A stretch of DNA of 64,000 nt, from the NCBI GenBank assembly GCA_020636355.1, contig JACJYB010000015.1:59524-123523 (forward strand), read 5' to 3'. Below, one piece after another: positions 25,790 through 34,900 of the stretch. Below the pieces are notes generated by a model. That model worked only from the letters and a program-made list of their open reading frames with translations. It ran no database searches and was not told the DNA's origin. Both the position numbers and the translations under genes were made by a program. The stretch is from Lewinellaceae bacterium. GTDB taxonomy: Bacteria > Bacteroidota > Bacteroidia > Chitinophagales > Saprospiraceae. Position 1 is the first letter of the stretch. Each line of letters opens with the position of its first letter.

Positions 25790-26974
25790 TTAATAACCCA
25801 ATTCTTTCAGGGCCATGAATGCCATCAACCCGGTACTTATTTCCAGGGCCGATTCATCGATGTCAAAAGTAGGGGAATGGAGTGCGGAGTTGATTCCACG
25901 TGCGGAGTTACCCGTACCTAATAAATAAAAACAGCCGCTGGTTGCCTGGGTATAATAAGCAAAGTCTTCGGCCGCCATCCAGAGATCTGCTTCCACCACC
26001 TGATCCTCTCCCAGGTAGGATTCGGCGTATCTGCGAATCTTTGAAGTCAGCGCTTCATTATTTAGTAGATAGGGATAGCCTTTTACGATACGGAATTCAC
26101 AGCTCCCTCCCATGGATTCGGCGATTCCCGAAGCCATTTTCACCATCTGTTCATGAGCCTTTGCACGCCATGCTTCATCCATGGTTCGTAAAGTGCCTTC
26201 CAGATGTACTTCGTCAGGTATGACATTGATGGCTCCATCCGCGATCACCCGACCAAAGGAAAGGACGCTGGGATGAGTTGGATTCGCCTGGCGGCTGACG
26301 ATTTGCTGCAATGCCACGATGATGTGTGCCGCGATCACGACGGGATCAATATTTTGATGGGGTTGGGCGGCATGCCCTCCTTTGCCCCGCACCCAAACCT
26401 GTAATTCATCCATCGAAGCCATAAACTTACCCGGACGAACAGCAATCTTGCCTGCTTCCAGGGCAGGTGCACAATGCTGTCCTATGATACCCTCCGGACG
26501 CGGATTTTCCAATACGCCTTCCCGGATCATCAGACTGGCGCCACCTGGCAGCTTTTCCTCTCCGGGCTGAAAGATCAGCTTGACGGTACCGCCAAATTCT
26601 TCCCGGAGGGCCTGTAAGATGTGCGCGGTACCCAACAACGATGCCGTATGCGCATCATGGCCGCAGGCGTGCATCACACCTGTACAGGTTGAGCGATATT
26701 CAACAGCATTCTGTTCGTGGATAGGCAATGCGTCTATATCTGCCCGCAAGGCAACAACCCGATCCGAAAGCTTGCCTCCCCGGATCAGGGCTACCACGCC
26801 ATTATCTGCCACCGGTTGCCAGGGAATGCCCATTTCGGACAGCTGTTTTTTAATGTACGCGGATGTCTCTTTTTCCTGAAACGACAGCTCCGGATGGGCA
26901 TGCAGATGACGCCGGCGGGCTATGACTAAAGGGTGGATGTCTCTTGCAATTTGCTTGATGCGGTCGATTAACAT
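25790..26974 (-). CDS. M20-family amidohydrolase (N-acyl amino acid / hippurate hydrolase type)
   Basis: A 394-residue cytoplasmic metallohydrolase. The metal-binding motifs are MHACGHDAHTASLLG near residue 103 and IFQPGEEKLPGG near residue 137. The dimerisation domain has GKGGHAAQPHQNIDPV near 198, and the C-terminal metal His is in NSALHSPTFDID. This is the M20D pattern, whose members deacylate N-acetyl-amino acids, N-acetyl-diaminopimelate or amidated hormones. No lysine-synthesis neighbour gives the substrate, although a DHDPS-like gene lies next upstream in the same orientation (135 bases away). Confidence 0.9.
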   Translation of the reverse strand: MLIDRIKQIARDIHPLVIARRRHLHAHPELSFQEKETSAYIKKQLSEMGIPWQPVADNGVVALIRGGKLSDRVVALRADIDALPIHEQNAVEYRSTCTGVMHACGHDAHTASLLGTAHILQALREEFGGTVKLIFQPGEEKLPGGASLMIREGVLENPRPEGIIGQHCAPALEAGKIAVRPGKFMASMDELQVWVRGKGGHAAQPHQNIDPVVIAAHIIVALQQIVSRQANPTHPSVLSFGRVIADGAINVIPDEVHLEGTLRTMDEAWRAKAHEQMVKMASGIAESMGGSCEFRIVKGYPYLLNNEALTSKIRRYAESYLGEDQVVEADLWMAAEDFAYYTQATSGCFYLLGTGNSARGINSALHSPTFDIDESALEISTGLMAFMALKELGY

Positions 26975-27108
26975 GCTTACAAGTTCTATAAATTCTCGTA
27001 GAGACAGCAGAACGACAAGGGTAGAATTACTGGCTAAATCAAACCAGATACCATGGGGGCCAGATTATTTTGTCCAGACGCAACGTATGGACAAGCATAC
27101 TGTCCGGA

Positions 27109-28197
27109 TCATCGGTCCTTTGTATCATAGCCTGAACGAGCTTCATTCTCGAGAAATCTACTTACGAATACATCGTCCGTATGTTCCGGATACATGGAAT
27201 AAATACGGTCAATCGCTTCTGCCTGACCCGTCGAAAGCACTTCATTTGGGTTCAGGCACCAGGTTCCTGCCAGCAAACCCTGGCGACGTAACACTTCATG
27301 GATACCCGGAATACATCCTCTGAAATGATGGGACGCATCAAAGATCACCGCATTCATATCGGTTACCGCTATTCCTGCAGTAAGTAAGGCACCCAAACCC
27401 GGATCATCGTGATCCGGACCAGCTTTCACCTGCGCCAGCAACTCGACTGCTTTGTGGGTCCACACAGCCCAGTGTCCCAGCAGGCCTCCCACAAAGCGTT
27501 TATTCACCTCAATGCCATTCCTACGAAACCGGTAATTCGTCAGTAAATCCCCGAGGATATGATCGTCATTGCCCGTATACATAGCAATCTCATCCCGTCT
27601 TGGTGAAGCACATACGGCCCGCATCACCTCCAGGGTGTGATACCGGTTGAAAGGGGCTACTTTTATGGCCCGAACATTTGGTATGCCCGCGAAGCGGTAC
27701 CAATAATCATAGTCCAGGATCCTGCCTCCTACTGCCGGCTGGAGATAAAAACCAAATACCGGTATCTCGTCGGCGACTGCTTCTGCCCGTCGTATCAATG
27801 CTTCATTGGTCCAATCTCCCAGGCCTCCATTGCTTAATAATCCCAAATGATAACCGAGGTCCCGAGCCAGCCTTGCTTCTTCAACTGCCTGTTCTGTGTG
27901 CCCTACGATGCCAGCGACGAGTATGATCCGGTCGGTCAGTCCGGCCAGGTCTACTTCTTCTTTCGCTAACCGGAGCACCCTTTCCAGGAGCCGGACCGAA
28001 GGATCCCGAATCTCAAACTGGGTCGTATGCACACCAACCGCGAGCCCCCCTACGCCACATGCCAGGTAGTAACGGGTAAGTCGCCGCTGACGATCCTCAT
28101 CCAGTGTACCATCGGCGCACAGAGCGAGCGGATGCGCAGGAATAACGATGCCGGAATGCAACAACTCATTTATATATGTTGGCAATTCAAAATGCAT
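27109..28197 (-). CDS. Dihydrodipicolinate synthase-family aldolase/lyase
   Basis: A 362-residue class I aldolase of the DapA/NanA superfamily. The Schiff-base lysine is in VRAIKVAPFNRY near residue 180; the pyruvate-binding segment appears as GVHTTQFEIRD near residue 56, and the partner Tyr as VFGFYLQPAVGG near residue 150. It is longer than DapA (about 290 residues), and the ligand loops differ, so it probably splits or makes a 2-oxoacid other than dihydrodipicolinate. It is the third gene of an operon with an Nramp-like transporter and an epimerase-like protein, suggesting a small catabolic module. Confidence 0.85.
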   Translation of the reverse strand: MHFELPTYINELLHSGIVIPAHPLALCADGTLDEDRQRRLTRYYLACGVGGLAVGVHTTQFEIRDPSVRLLERVLRLAKEEVDLAGLTDRIILVAGIVGHTEQAVEEARLARDLGYHLGLLSNGGLGDWTNEALIRRAEAVADEIPVFGFYLQPAVGGRILDYDYWYRFAGIPNVRAIKVAPFNRYHTLEVMRAVCASPRRDEIAMYTGNDDHILGDLLTNYRFRRNGIEVNKRFVGGLLGHWAVWTHKAVELLAQVKAGPDHDDPGLGALLTAGIAVTDMNAVIFDASHHFRGCIPGIHEVLRRQGLLAGTWCLNPNEVLSTGQAEAIDRIYSMYPEHTDDVFVSRFLENEARSGYDTKDR

Positions 28198-28299
28198 ATT
28201 TAAATCTGTTTCGATTAATTTAATGCTATCTGAGGTTAATGGATGATCTACTTGCGCAAATCTCTGGGATATCTCTTACGGCACTCCGCGTAATTTGGC

Positions 28300-29319
28300 T
28301 CAAAATCGCCCCTTTCTTTCCTGAAAATGGGTGGGTTTGCGGTTGGTCTCTCTCCCTTGTAACAACCAATCGGCAATGAGTTCCAGCATCGTCTGTATAC
28401 CCACGCGGGGATGGCCAAACAATTTCACACATTCGGTGGCATTACTGAGCAATGCGGTGGATTCCTCCGTTCCTATGAATTCTGGCTTCTTACCCAATAA
28501 ATGACCGAATTCTTCCGCCACCATTCGAACGGATAGGGTCTCCGGGCCGGTTACATTCAGAATCTTGGCCGGAGATGTACAGTGATGAAGGCTTCGCAAT
28601 GCAATCTCGTTAGCATCGCCCTGCCAGATTACGTTCACATAGCCCATCGTTAAATCCAGCGGCCGCGACTCAAGTACCGTCCTGGCAATCTCCAATAGGA
28701 CCCCATACCGAACATCGATGGCATAATTCAGGCGGTATAACAAAACCGGTGTGCCGAATTCCAAGGAAGCATACTGAAAGATACGTTCACGCCCCAGGCA
28801 AGACTGGGCATATTCTCCCACCGGATCCGGCAGCGTAGCTTCTGTGGCTCCACCTGATTCCACTGCCGAAAATGGATATACGTTTCCCGTTGAAAAAGCG
28901 ACCAGGTTGGCATTCCGGTATTTTGCAGCCACACGGCCCGGAAGGTAGGCATTCATAGCCCAGGTAAGCGGTTCATTGCCTGTCGTCCCAAACTTCATTC
29001 CTGCCAAATACAAGACATTTTCCACTTCCGGCAATCCAAACAGTTGCCGATCATCCAGCAGATCTACCGGATGGGTTTCAATTCCGGCTTCCTGCAATTC
29101 GGTCATTAACCCCGCATCCGAAAACCGCGAGGCGGCCATGACCCTGGAATTTGTTCCAGCAGCGGCAACCGCCTGAATAGCCAACTTTGCCAAAGCTGGT
29201 CCCATTTTACCTCCTGCTCCCAGGATCATGATATCACCTTGTAGCCGTGATAGGTCTTCGATTAATGCATCCGAAGGAGTCAATAATGTCTGGTACTGCT
29301 GAAGTAATGCGTCCGCCAT
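28300..29319 (-). CDS. NAD(P)-dependent epimerase/dehydratase-like protein
   Basis: A 339-residue Rossmann-fold protein of the extended SDR type. The cofactor loop is IMILGAGGKMGPALAKLA near residue 30. An SDR-like VAFSTGNVYPFS strand is followed by EYAQSCLGRERIFQYAS, where the canonical YxxxK lysine is replaced by Cys, so classical SDR chemistry may be lost or changed. The end has a substrate-domain pattern (NVTGPETLSVRMVAEEFGHLLGKKPEF). It begins 8 bases after the Nramp-like gene and precedes the DHDPS-like gene by about 100 bases. Confidence 0.85.
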   Translation of the reverse strand: MADALLQQYQTLLTPSDALIEDLSRLQGDIMILGAGGKMGPALAKLAIQAVAAAGTNSRVMAASRFSDAGLMTELQEAGIETHPVDLLDDRQLFGLPEVENVLYLAGMKFGTTGNEPLTWAMNAYLPGRVAAKYRNANLVAFSTGNVYPFSAVESGGATEATLPDPVGEYAQSCLGRERIFQYASLEFGTPVLLYRLNYAIDVRYGVLLEIARTVLESRPLDLTMGYVNVIWQGDANEIALRSLHHCTSPAKILNVTGPETLSVRMVAEEFGHLLGKKPEFIGTEESTALLSNATECVKLFGHPRVGIQTMLELIADWLLQGRETNRKPTHFQERKGRF

Positions 29320-29327
29320 GGCACTTA

Positions 29328-30533
29328 TTATTTCAAAAACAGAAGATTAAAACTGTGTACTGCCAGCGCTGCGACCAGGACCAATCCCAGCACACCGGCA
29401 ACATTGGTCACCCGACCGTTGACCCGGGAACCCATAATGGACCGGTCATTGGCCAGTAAGAACAATGCCAAGCCGATCAATGGAATAATGAAGATGGTTA
29501 TGCTTTGGGCAATCACGATCAACTGAATGGGTAAATTTCCAAATACAATAGCTACTCCGGCACCTGTAGCCATAATGAGTGCGATCAACCAGCGTACCGG
29601 CCGGGAATCCAGCCGGCTTCCATGACCGAGCGCATCGCTAAAGATGGTCCCTCCCAAAGTCGAATTACCGATCAGGGATGAAAACGATGCACCAAATAAA
29701 CCGATAAGAAAAAACACAGAGGCATTGTGGCCAAATAAAGGCTCTAAGGCACGCCCCATATCCGACGCATTAGTCACCTGCAGGCCCTGAGGATGCATGA
29801 CGCTGGCAGCACATATCATCACCAATGCGGTCATGATTCCCAGGATGAGCAGCCCGGGAAAACTGCGGTCCGTCACGGTACCTTCCGGTTCCTGGCGCTT
29901 GCGTTCCTGTATCAGGTAAGCCTGATAAAACGCTGCTACCAGGGCAAAACAGGAGGCGGTGAGTGCGGTGACCAACTGCCAGGATCCGGCCGGAATCGAT
30001 GGTTCCAGGCCAGAAAATACTTCACCCAGCGCTGGTCGGGTAGTGAAGGCTGTAATGACAAAGGCAAGCAACATCATCAGGATTAAACCCAACATCACCT
30101 TTTCCAGTACGCGATAGAAACTCCGGAAAAAAAGCAATACCAGTCCGGCTAGGTTAAAAAATAAAATCCATGGGATCCGGGGGGTATTGGTAAGTTCTTC
30201 CAGGGCGATGCCAGCGCCGATGGAATTCCCAGCCTGGAAACAGGCAGCAACCAAAAACACCCCTATGCCAATCAGCACGCCCGCAGGTGTCCCCCATTTT
30301 TGCCGGATCAAATCGAGAATGGACATTTCCGAGGCCAGGCCGATCCGCGCGCTCATGGCCGTGTACACCATCATAAAAAAAATCGCTGTGACAACCACCC
30401 AAAGCAAGTCATAACCATACTCGGCGCCTAATTTGGTCGCCACCGTCATCTTGCTGGGCCCAAAGACCAATGCGGCGGTGATGATACCCGGGCCCAAGGC
30501 GCGAAACCAATGGCTTAATTGTTGCTTTTTCAT
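29328..30533 (-). CDS. Nramp-like transporter lacking the metal-binding motifs
   Basis: A 401-residue inner-membrane protein with about 11 helices and the overall Nramp layout (GPGIITAALVFGPSKMTVATKLGAEYGYDLLW at the start). Known Nramp metal transporters carry DPGN in helix 1 and MPH in helix 6. Here helix 1 reads FGPSK and helix 6 reads AFYQAYL, so the Asp, Asn and Met metal ligands are absent. It is therefore unlikely to be a standard Mn/Fe carrier and may move another solute. It is the first gene of an operon with an SDR-like protein and an aldolase. A weak promoter (TATCTTGG near 30565, minus strand) lies upstream. Confidence 0.85.
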   Translation of the reverse strand: MKKQQLSHWFRALGPGIITAALVFGPSKMTVATKLGAEYGYDLLWVVVTAIFFMMVYTAMSARIGLASEMSILDLIRQKWGTPAGVLIGIGVFLVAACFQAGNSIGAGIALEELTNTPRIPWILFFNLAGLVLLFFRSFYRVLEKVMLGLILMMLLAFVITAFTTRPALGEVFSGLEPSIPAGSWQLVTALTASCFALVAAFYQAYLIQERKRQEPEGTVTDRSFPGLLILGIMTALVMICAASVMHPQGLQVTNASDMGRALEPLFGHNASVFFLIGLFGASFSSLIGNSTLGGTIFSDALGHGSRLDSRPVRWLIALIMATGAGVAIVFGNLPIQLIVIAQSITIFIIPLIGLALFLLANDRSIMGSRVNGRVTNVAGVLGLVLVAALAVHSFNLLFLK

Positions 30534-30603
30534 GCTTACCGGTAAATTTCACGTCGATATTCCAAGATAATCAAAACCCTTTCTTTAAAACGAGGATACG
30601 GGA

Positions 30604-31872
30604 TTAAGGCAGGAAGAACTTCTTTTGTACAAGCAATTGGCCACTCTTGCCATCCCGGATGGTCAGAAAAGTCATCCTACCGCGGGGGATGCGATAAGTC
30701 CGTTCATTTTCCTGTCTGCCTGAAAAAAGGGTCCTTCCATCGACCGTATTCAGGTAAACGCTCAGGACTTTTTCTTCGGCGGATGAAATGGTAATCGCAT
30801 CGCCGTTTCGGGTAATTTTCGGAATCCTTGAAGCGGATGGAACCGTGTTATTACCTACAAGTTCACAAGAGAAGGCAGCCTCTAAACCATGTTGCAATAA
30901 TTCCCATCCAGCCTCGTCCCTGCGAAACCGATCATACTCTTGTTCGATGTGTATAAACCGGCCGCTGGCTATTGACGCATTTTGCGTACATGGAGCCGGA
31001 CTCTCATTGAGATATCGTCCCTGGGTATTCGTGAAGGCCGTGAGTTTCGTCCAATCGGTATGAATGTGAACGATTTTAAATGTAAGTGAAGGATCCAGGT
31101 CATACAATGCGTTGCGCAAATCAGCTACGGGGTCTACCGCCGGGACATCGCGGGTACCATTACTGATGATCAGATTCGGATCTCCGGCCGCTTTGGCAAA
31201 ACCATGCAATTGGATAAATGTTTGCACGCCTGACTCTGCCAGATTGATTGTAACCGTCTGAAAAATACTCGCTGCATTGTGTGCAATATCGGAGAGCCGG
31301 TATGGTGCGCTGGATCCACAGGCAGAAGTCGTACCAGAGCATTCCGTGGGCGCTATGCTGTTGCACCGGTGCGTACCGCTTATCATGAGTCCGCTAACCT
31401 CCATGTGAAGAAACAGGTAAGCTCCCTGCAATCCTGTATTGCTGTCAAATTTGGGATGTGGACATTGTAGAACCAGGTTGCGACAGGAGACGGGATTCCA
31501 GAAAAGCACTCCCCAATGATTCGCACTACCCGGTTGTGGCTGCAAACCCCAGAATTCACGATTTGCCGCACCCGAATTGTCAATGTAGCGGATCACCTCA
31601 TAACTGCTTTGTCCGCATACAGAATTTGCTTCCTCCAGGTCGCCGGCTAATAATAATTTTACTGCCTTCGCTATGTTTTCCTGGTCTTCAAACTGAGGGT
31701 CCCGATACACGTTCGATCCGGCAACGGGCAGCGTAGCGACATAATCATCCAGGTAAGCTTCGAGTTGTCCGAAGAGCACCCGTTGAGCGGACAATGGAAC
31801 AACCGCTAAAAAAGAAGCGGCTATGCCCCATAGCCAATGTTTGAACAAGATCCGATTTGTTTGAATTACCAT
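30604..31872 (-). CDS. Secreted protein of unknown function
   Basis: About 422 residues from the ATG at 31872, which starts a long leader (MVIQTNRILFKHWLWGIAASFLAVVPLSAQ); a GTG at 31911 is also in frame. The core has histidine/aspartate-rich motifs: CPHPKFDSNTGLQGAYLFLHMEVSGLMISGTHRCNS, SDIAHNAASIFQTVTINL, FIQLHGFAK and FKIVHIHTDWTKLTAFTNTQGRYLN. This spacing recalls zinc amidohydrolases such as N-formylglutamate amidohydrolase or poly-gamma-glutamate hydrolase, but the match is only suggestive. The last 60 residues resemble a short T9SS-like tail. It follows the SusCD locus beyond a terminator. Confidence 0.7.
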   Translation of the reverse strand: MVIQTNRILFKHWLWGIAASFLAVVPLSAQRVLFGQLEAYLDDYVATLPVAGSNVYRDPQFEDQENIAKAVKLLLAGDLEEANSVCGQSSYEVIRYIDNSGAANREFWGLQPQPGSANHWGVLFWNPVSCRNLVLQCPHPKFDSNTGLQGAYLFLHMEVSGLMISGTHRCNSIAPTECSGTTSACGSSAPYRLSDIAHNAASIFQTVTINLAESGVQTFIQLHGFAKAAGDPNLIISNGTRDVPAVDPVADLRNALYDLDPSLTFKIVHIHTDWTKLTAFTNTQGRYLNESPAPCTQNASIASGRFIHIEQEYDRFRRDEAGWELLQHGLEAAFSCELVGNNTVPSASRIPKITRNGDAITISSAEEKVLSVYLNTVDGRTLFSGRQENERTYRIPRGRMTFLTIRDGKSGQLLVQKKFFLP

Positions 31873-31880
31873 AGATCTAT

Positions 31881-31914
31881 GAAAAGAAAGCCCGGCGATC
31901 ACTGGGATCACCGG
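31881..31914 (-). terminator. Intrinsic terminator of the ECF/SusCD operon
   Basis: On the minus strand CCGGTGATC and GATCGCCGG form a 9-bp stem (one G-U pair) around a 5-base loop at 31914-31892. A T-rich tail (CTTTCTTTT) follows at 31890-31882. It lies 31 bases after the stop of the lamin-tail gene and ends the operon that begins at the FecR or SusC gene. Confidence 0.65.
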
Positions 31915-31944
31915 ACTGCTTACTATTCCAGTTGAAAAGACATT

Positions 31945-34900
31945 TTATTTCTGCACGACAATCTGCCGTACCACAATTCCTTTGCTCGTTCTGATTTTTA
32001 GCAAAATCAGTCCGGAAGTGCTCTGTAAATCCATGGTGAGCGTGTTGAGGCCACCAGAAAGTTTTTGCTGGGTTATCGACAGCACCTGCATCAGATTGTT
32101 GTAAGCGGTGATTTCCACATCATCCGTTTCGGCCAACTGAAAACGCAAATTAAAGGTGCCGGCGTTGGGATTCGGGAAAATGCGTAAGGTTTGATCAACC
32201 AGTATGTCGCGAATACTACTTACTTCGCAAGCCGTACAGCTACCAAAACAGAAGGCATCCGTTACCACATCTTCGGTACCGACCTCCAGGGTCCGGTTGT
32301 TATCCACTGCGCATTCGCCGGGTACAGATTCATCAAAACCCCAGGCATTTCCGTTGACAAATTTATACTGATATAAATTTCCACCACTTAACTCAAGCGT
32401 CACTTCGTAGATGCTGTCATTATCCATATCCGTCAATGCCGTTGCTCCCGGGTCCCAACCCTGGAAGTTACCGGCAATGTGAACACCGTCGGCTGACACT
32501 TCCTGTTCGGACATATCCACACGGAATGTTACCATGTATACACCAACGCATACGCCACAGGAGGCATAACAGACCGGATCCAAAACCAGATCATCGGACC
32601 CTACTTCGACATAACGGTTATTGTTTTGTGCACAGGTCGGAGGAACGGCTTCGTCCATGCCCCAGGCATTTCCATTTACAAATTTGTACTCGTAGCCCAT
32701 ATTGGCCGGCAATTTAGTGGTGTATTCGAAGATGCCATCGTTGTTATCATCGGTCATAGCGGTGGTTGCAGGATCCCATCCCTGAAATGCACCGGCAATA
32801 TGTACTCCATTGGGAGAGACAACCACCTGGCTCATATCCACCTGGAAGGTAACTTGAGCTGAGTCCGCGACCACAAGTTGGCATTGGAAGGTATGTTTGC
32901 CCGCGTCGTCCCAGTAATTCTGATCGTATACAATCCATTCGCTGTTGTCAGGACTGGACCCCGCGCTTGAAGGCCAGTTATCGTTAGGTCCGCATACGGT
33001 GGGTTTACGGACCCAGGTATGTTCTGCGCCTGCGCCAACTACTCCGGCTACATCCCAAATATCCGGAACGATATCACCGCTTTCAGTCCCGATTACATCC
33101 AGCATTAAGCGGTCTTCAGGATTTGGTCCGGTGATCTTTACCAGCGCAAAGGCTTCATTGCCGTTAAATAATGTAAATTCAGGTGAAATGGGTCCGGTGG
33201 TATCACGAATGGATGCCAGAAATTCATCAGCTGCCTGATTAACGATCATATAGGTCTCATTGTTAGGCAGAGTGCCTTCAAGTACAAATTCACGTTCAAA
33301 CCAATTGCCCTCATTGACGATTTTCCAGATGGTATATCCAGAGAGGTCTACATCGGCACCGGTACCGTTGAATAACTCCAGGTATTTATTGTTGTCCGAG
33401 CCTTCCCCGTATTCGGAGAAGAACAATTCGGTCGCGTTAGCATATTCACTTGCCCCGGCACATTCATTGGTGTGTTTGCCGGCATCCTCCCAATAATCCT
33501 GTTCATAGACAATCCACTCGCTGTTTTCGGCATTGGTACCCGCACTGGAGTCCCAGTTAGCATTTGGTCCGCAGATGGTCGATTTACGTACCCAGGTATG
33601 TTCTGCTCCTGCACCCTCAACGCCGGCTACATTCCAGTTTGCCGGAGTCACATCACCGCTCTCCTCACCGATTACATCGAGGATCTGCCGGTCCGTCGAA
33701 TCCGGCCCGGTAATTTTTACCAAAGCAAAAGCTTCATTGCCATTAAATAAAGCAAAATTAGGAGTGGTAGGCCCGGTGGTGTCCCGCAATGAAGCCAGAT
33801 ATTCACCAGCATCTTTGTTAACGATGAGATAGGTCTGACAGGTGCCTAGTGTACCGGTAAGCTGGAATTCTGCTTCAAACCAATTGCCTTCATTGGTGAT
33901 TTTCCAGATGGTGTATTGGGAAAGATCCACATCGTAGGGTGTACCATTGTAAAGTTCAAGATACTTGTTGTTATCGGATCCTTCTCCGTATTCTGAAAAG
34001 AAGAGCTCCGTAGCCTTACCGCCTTCACCATTAACGGTTATTTTCTGGCTGACGGATGTTGTCCGGCCACAATCGTCCGTAAAGTTCCAGGTATAGGTGC
34101 GTGACCCGCCACAGGGTGAGGCATTATCCACAACGTCCGGCATGACTGTGCCGGATATTCCACAACTGTCGGTATCACCATTGGAGTAGGCTAAAGCGAC
34201 CGGATCCGGAATGTCCGCAAAATCCACGGTTACATCGGCCGGAACCTCCATAAACTGGGCTTGCGGAGGAGGTAAAACTTTAATGTCCTGAAGTACATAA
34301 GCAGTTTTACCGCATTCATCGGTGTAGGTCCATAAGTAAGAAATTTTACCGCCACAGAGGTCGTACCCTCCGCTGGATAGCGCTTGGATACCGGATGTGT
34401 AGGCCAGCCCATTCTTTCCATAATAGGTTACGTTCAGGGTGGGAGGCTCGGATACATTGCCGCAGGTGACTGTCATCGATGCCGGGGCTTCCTCAAACTG
34501 AGGAACCGGGGAAAGGGCGAAAGTATGTTTACCGGCATCGTCCCAGTAATCCTGATCGTAAACGATCCATTCACTATCAAAAGCGCTTGTACCGGCGCTA
34601 CTCGCCCAGTCTGGATTTGGTCCGCATACGGTGGGTTTACGTACCCAGGTATGCTCAGCACCGGCACCAATCACGCCGGCCACATCCCAGTTTGCCGGGA
34701 CTACGGTATCCGACTCAAAACCAATCACATCAAGTATCTCCCGGTCAGTAGAATCAGGGCCGGTAATTTTTACGAGGGCAAATGCTTCGTTGCCGTTGAA
34801 TAAGGCAAACTCCGGAGAGACCGGACCTGTCGTATCCCGGACTGCTGCCAGCGTGTCTCCGGCTCCCTGGTTGACAATGGTGTACGTGGTATTATTCGGC

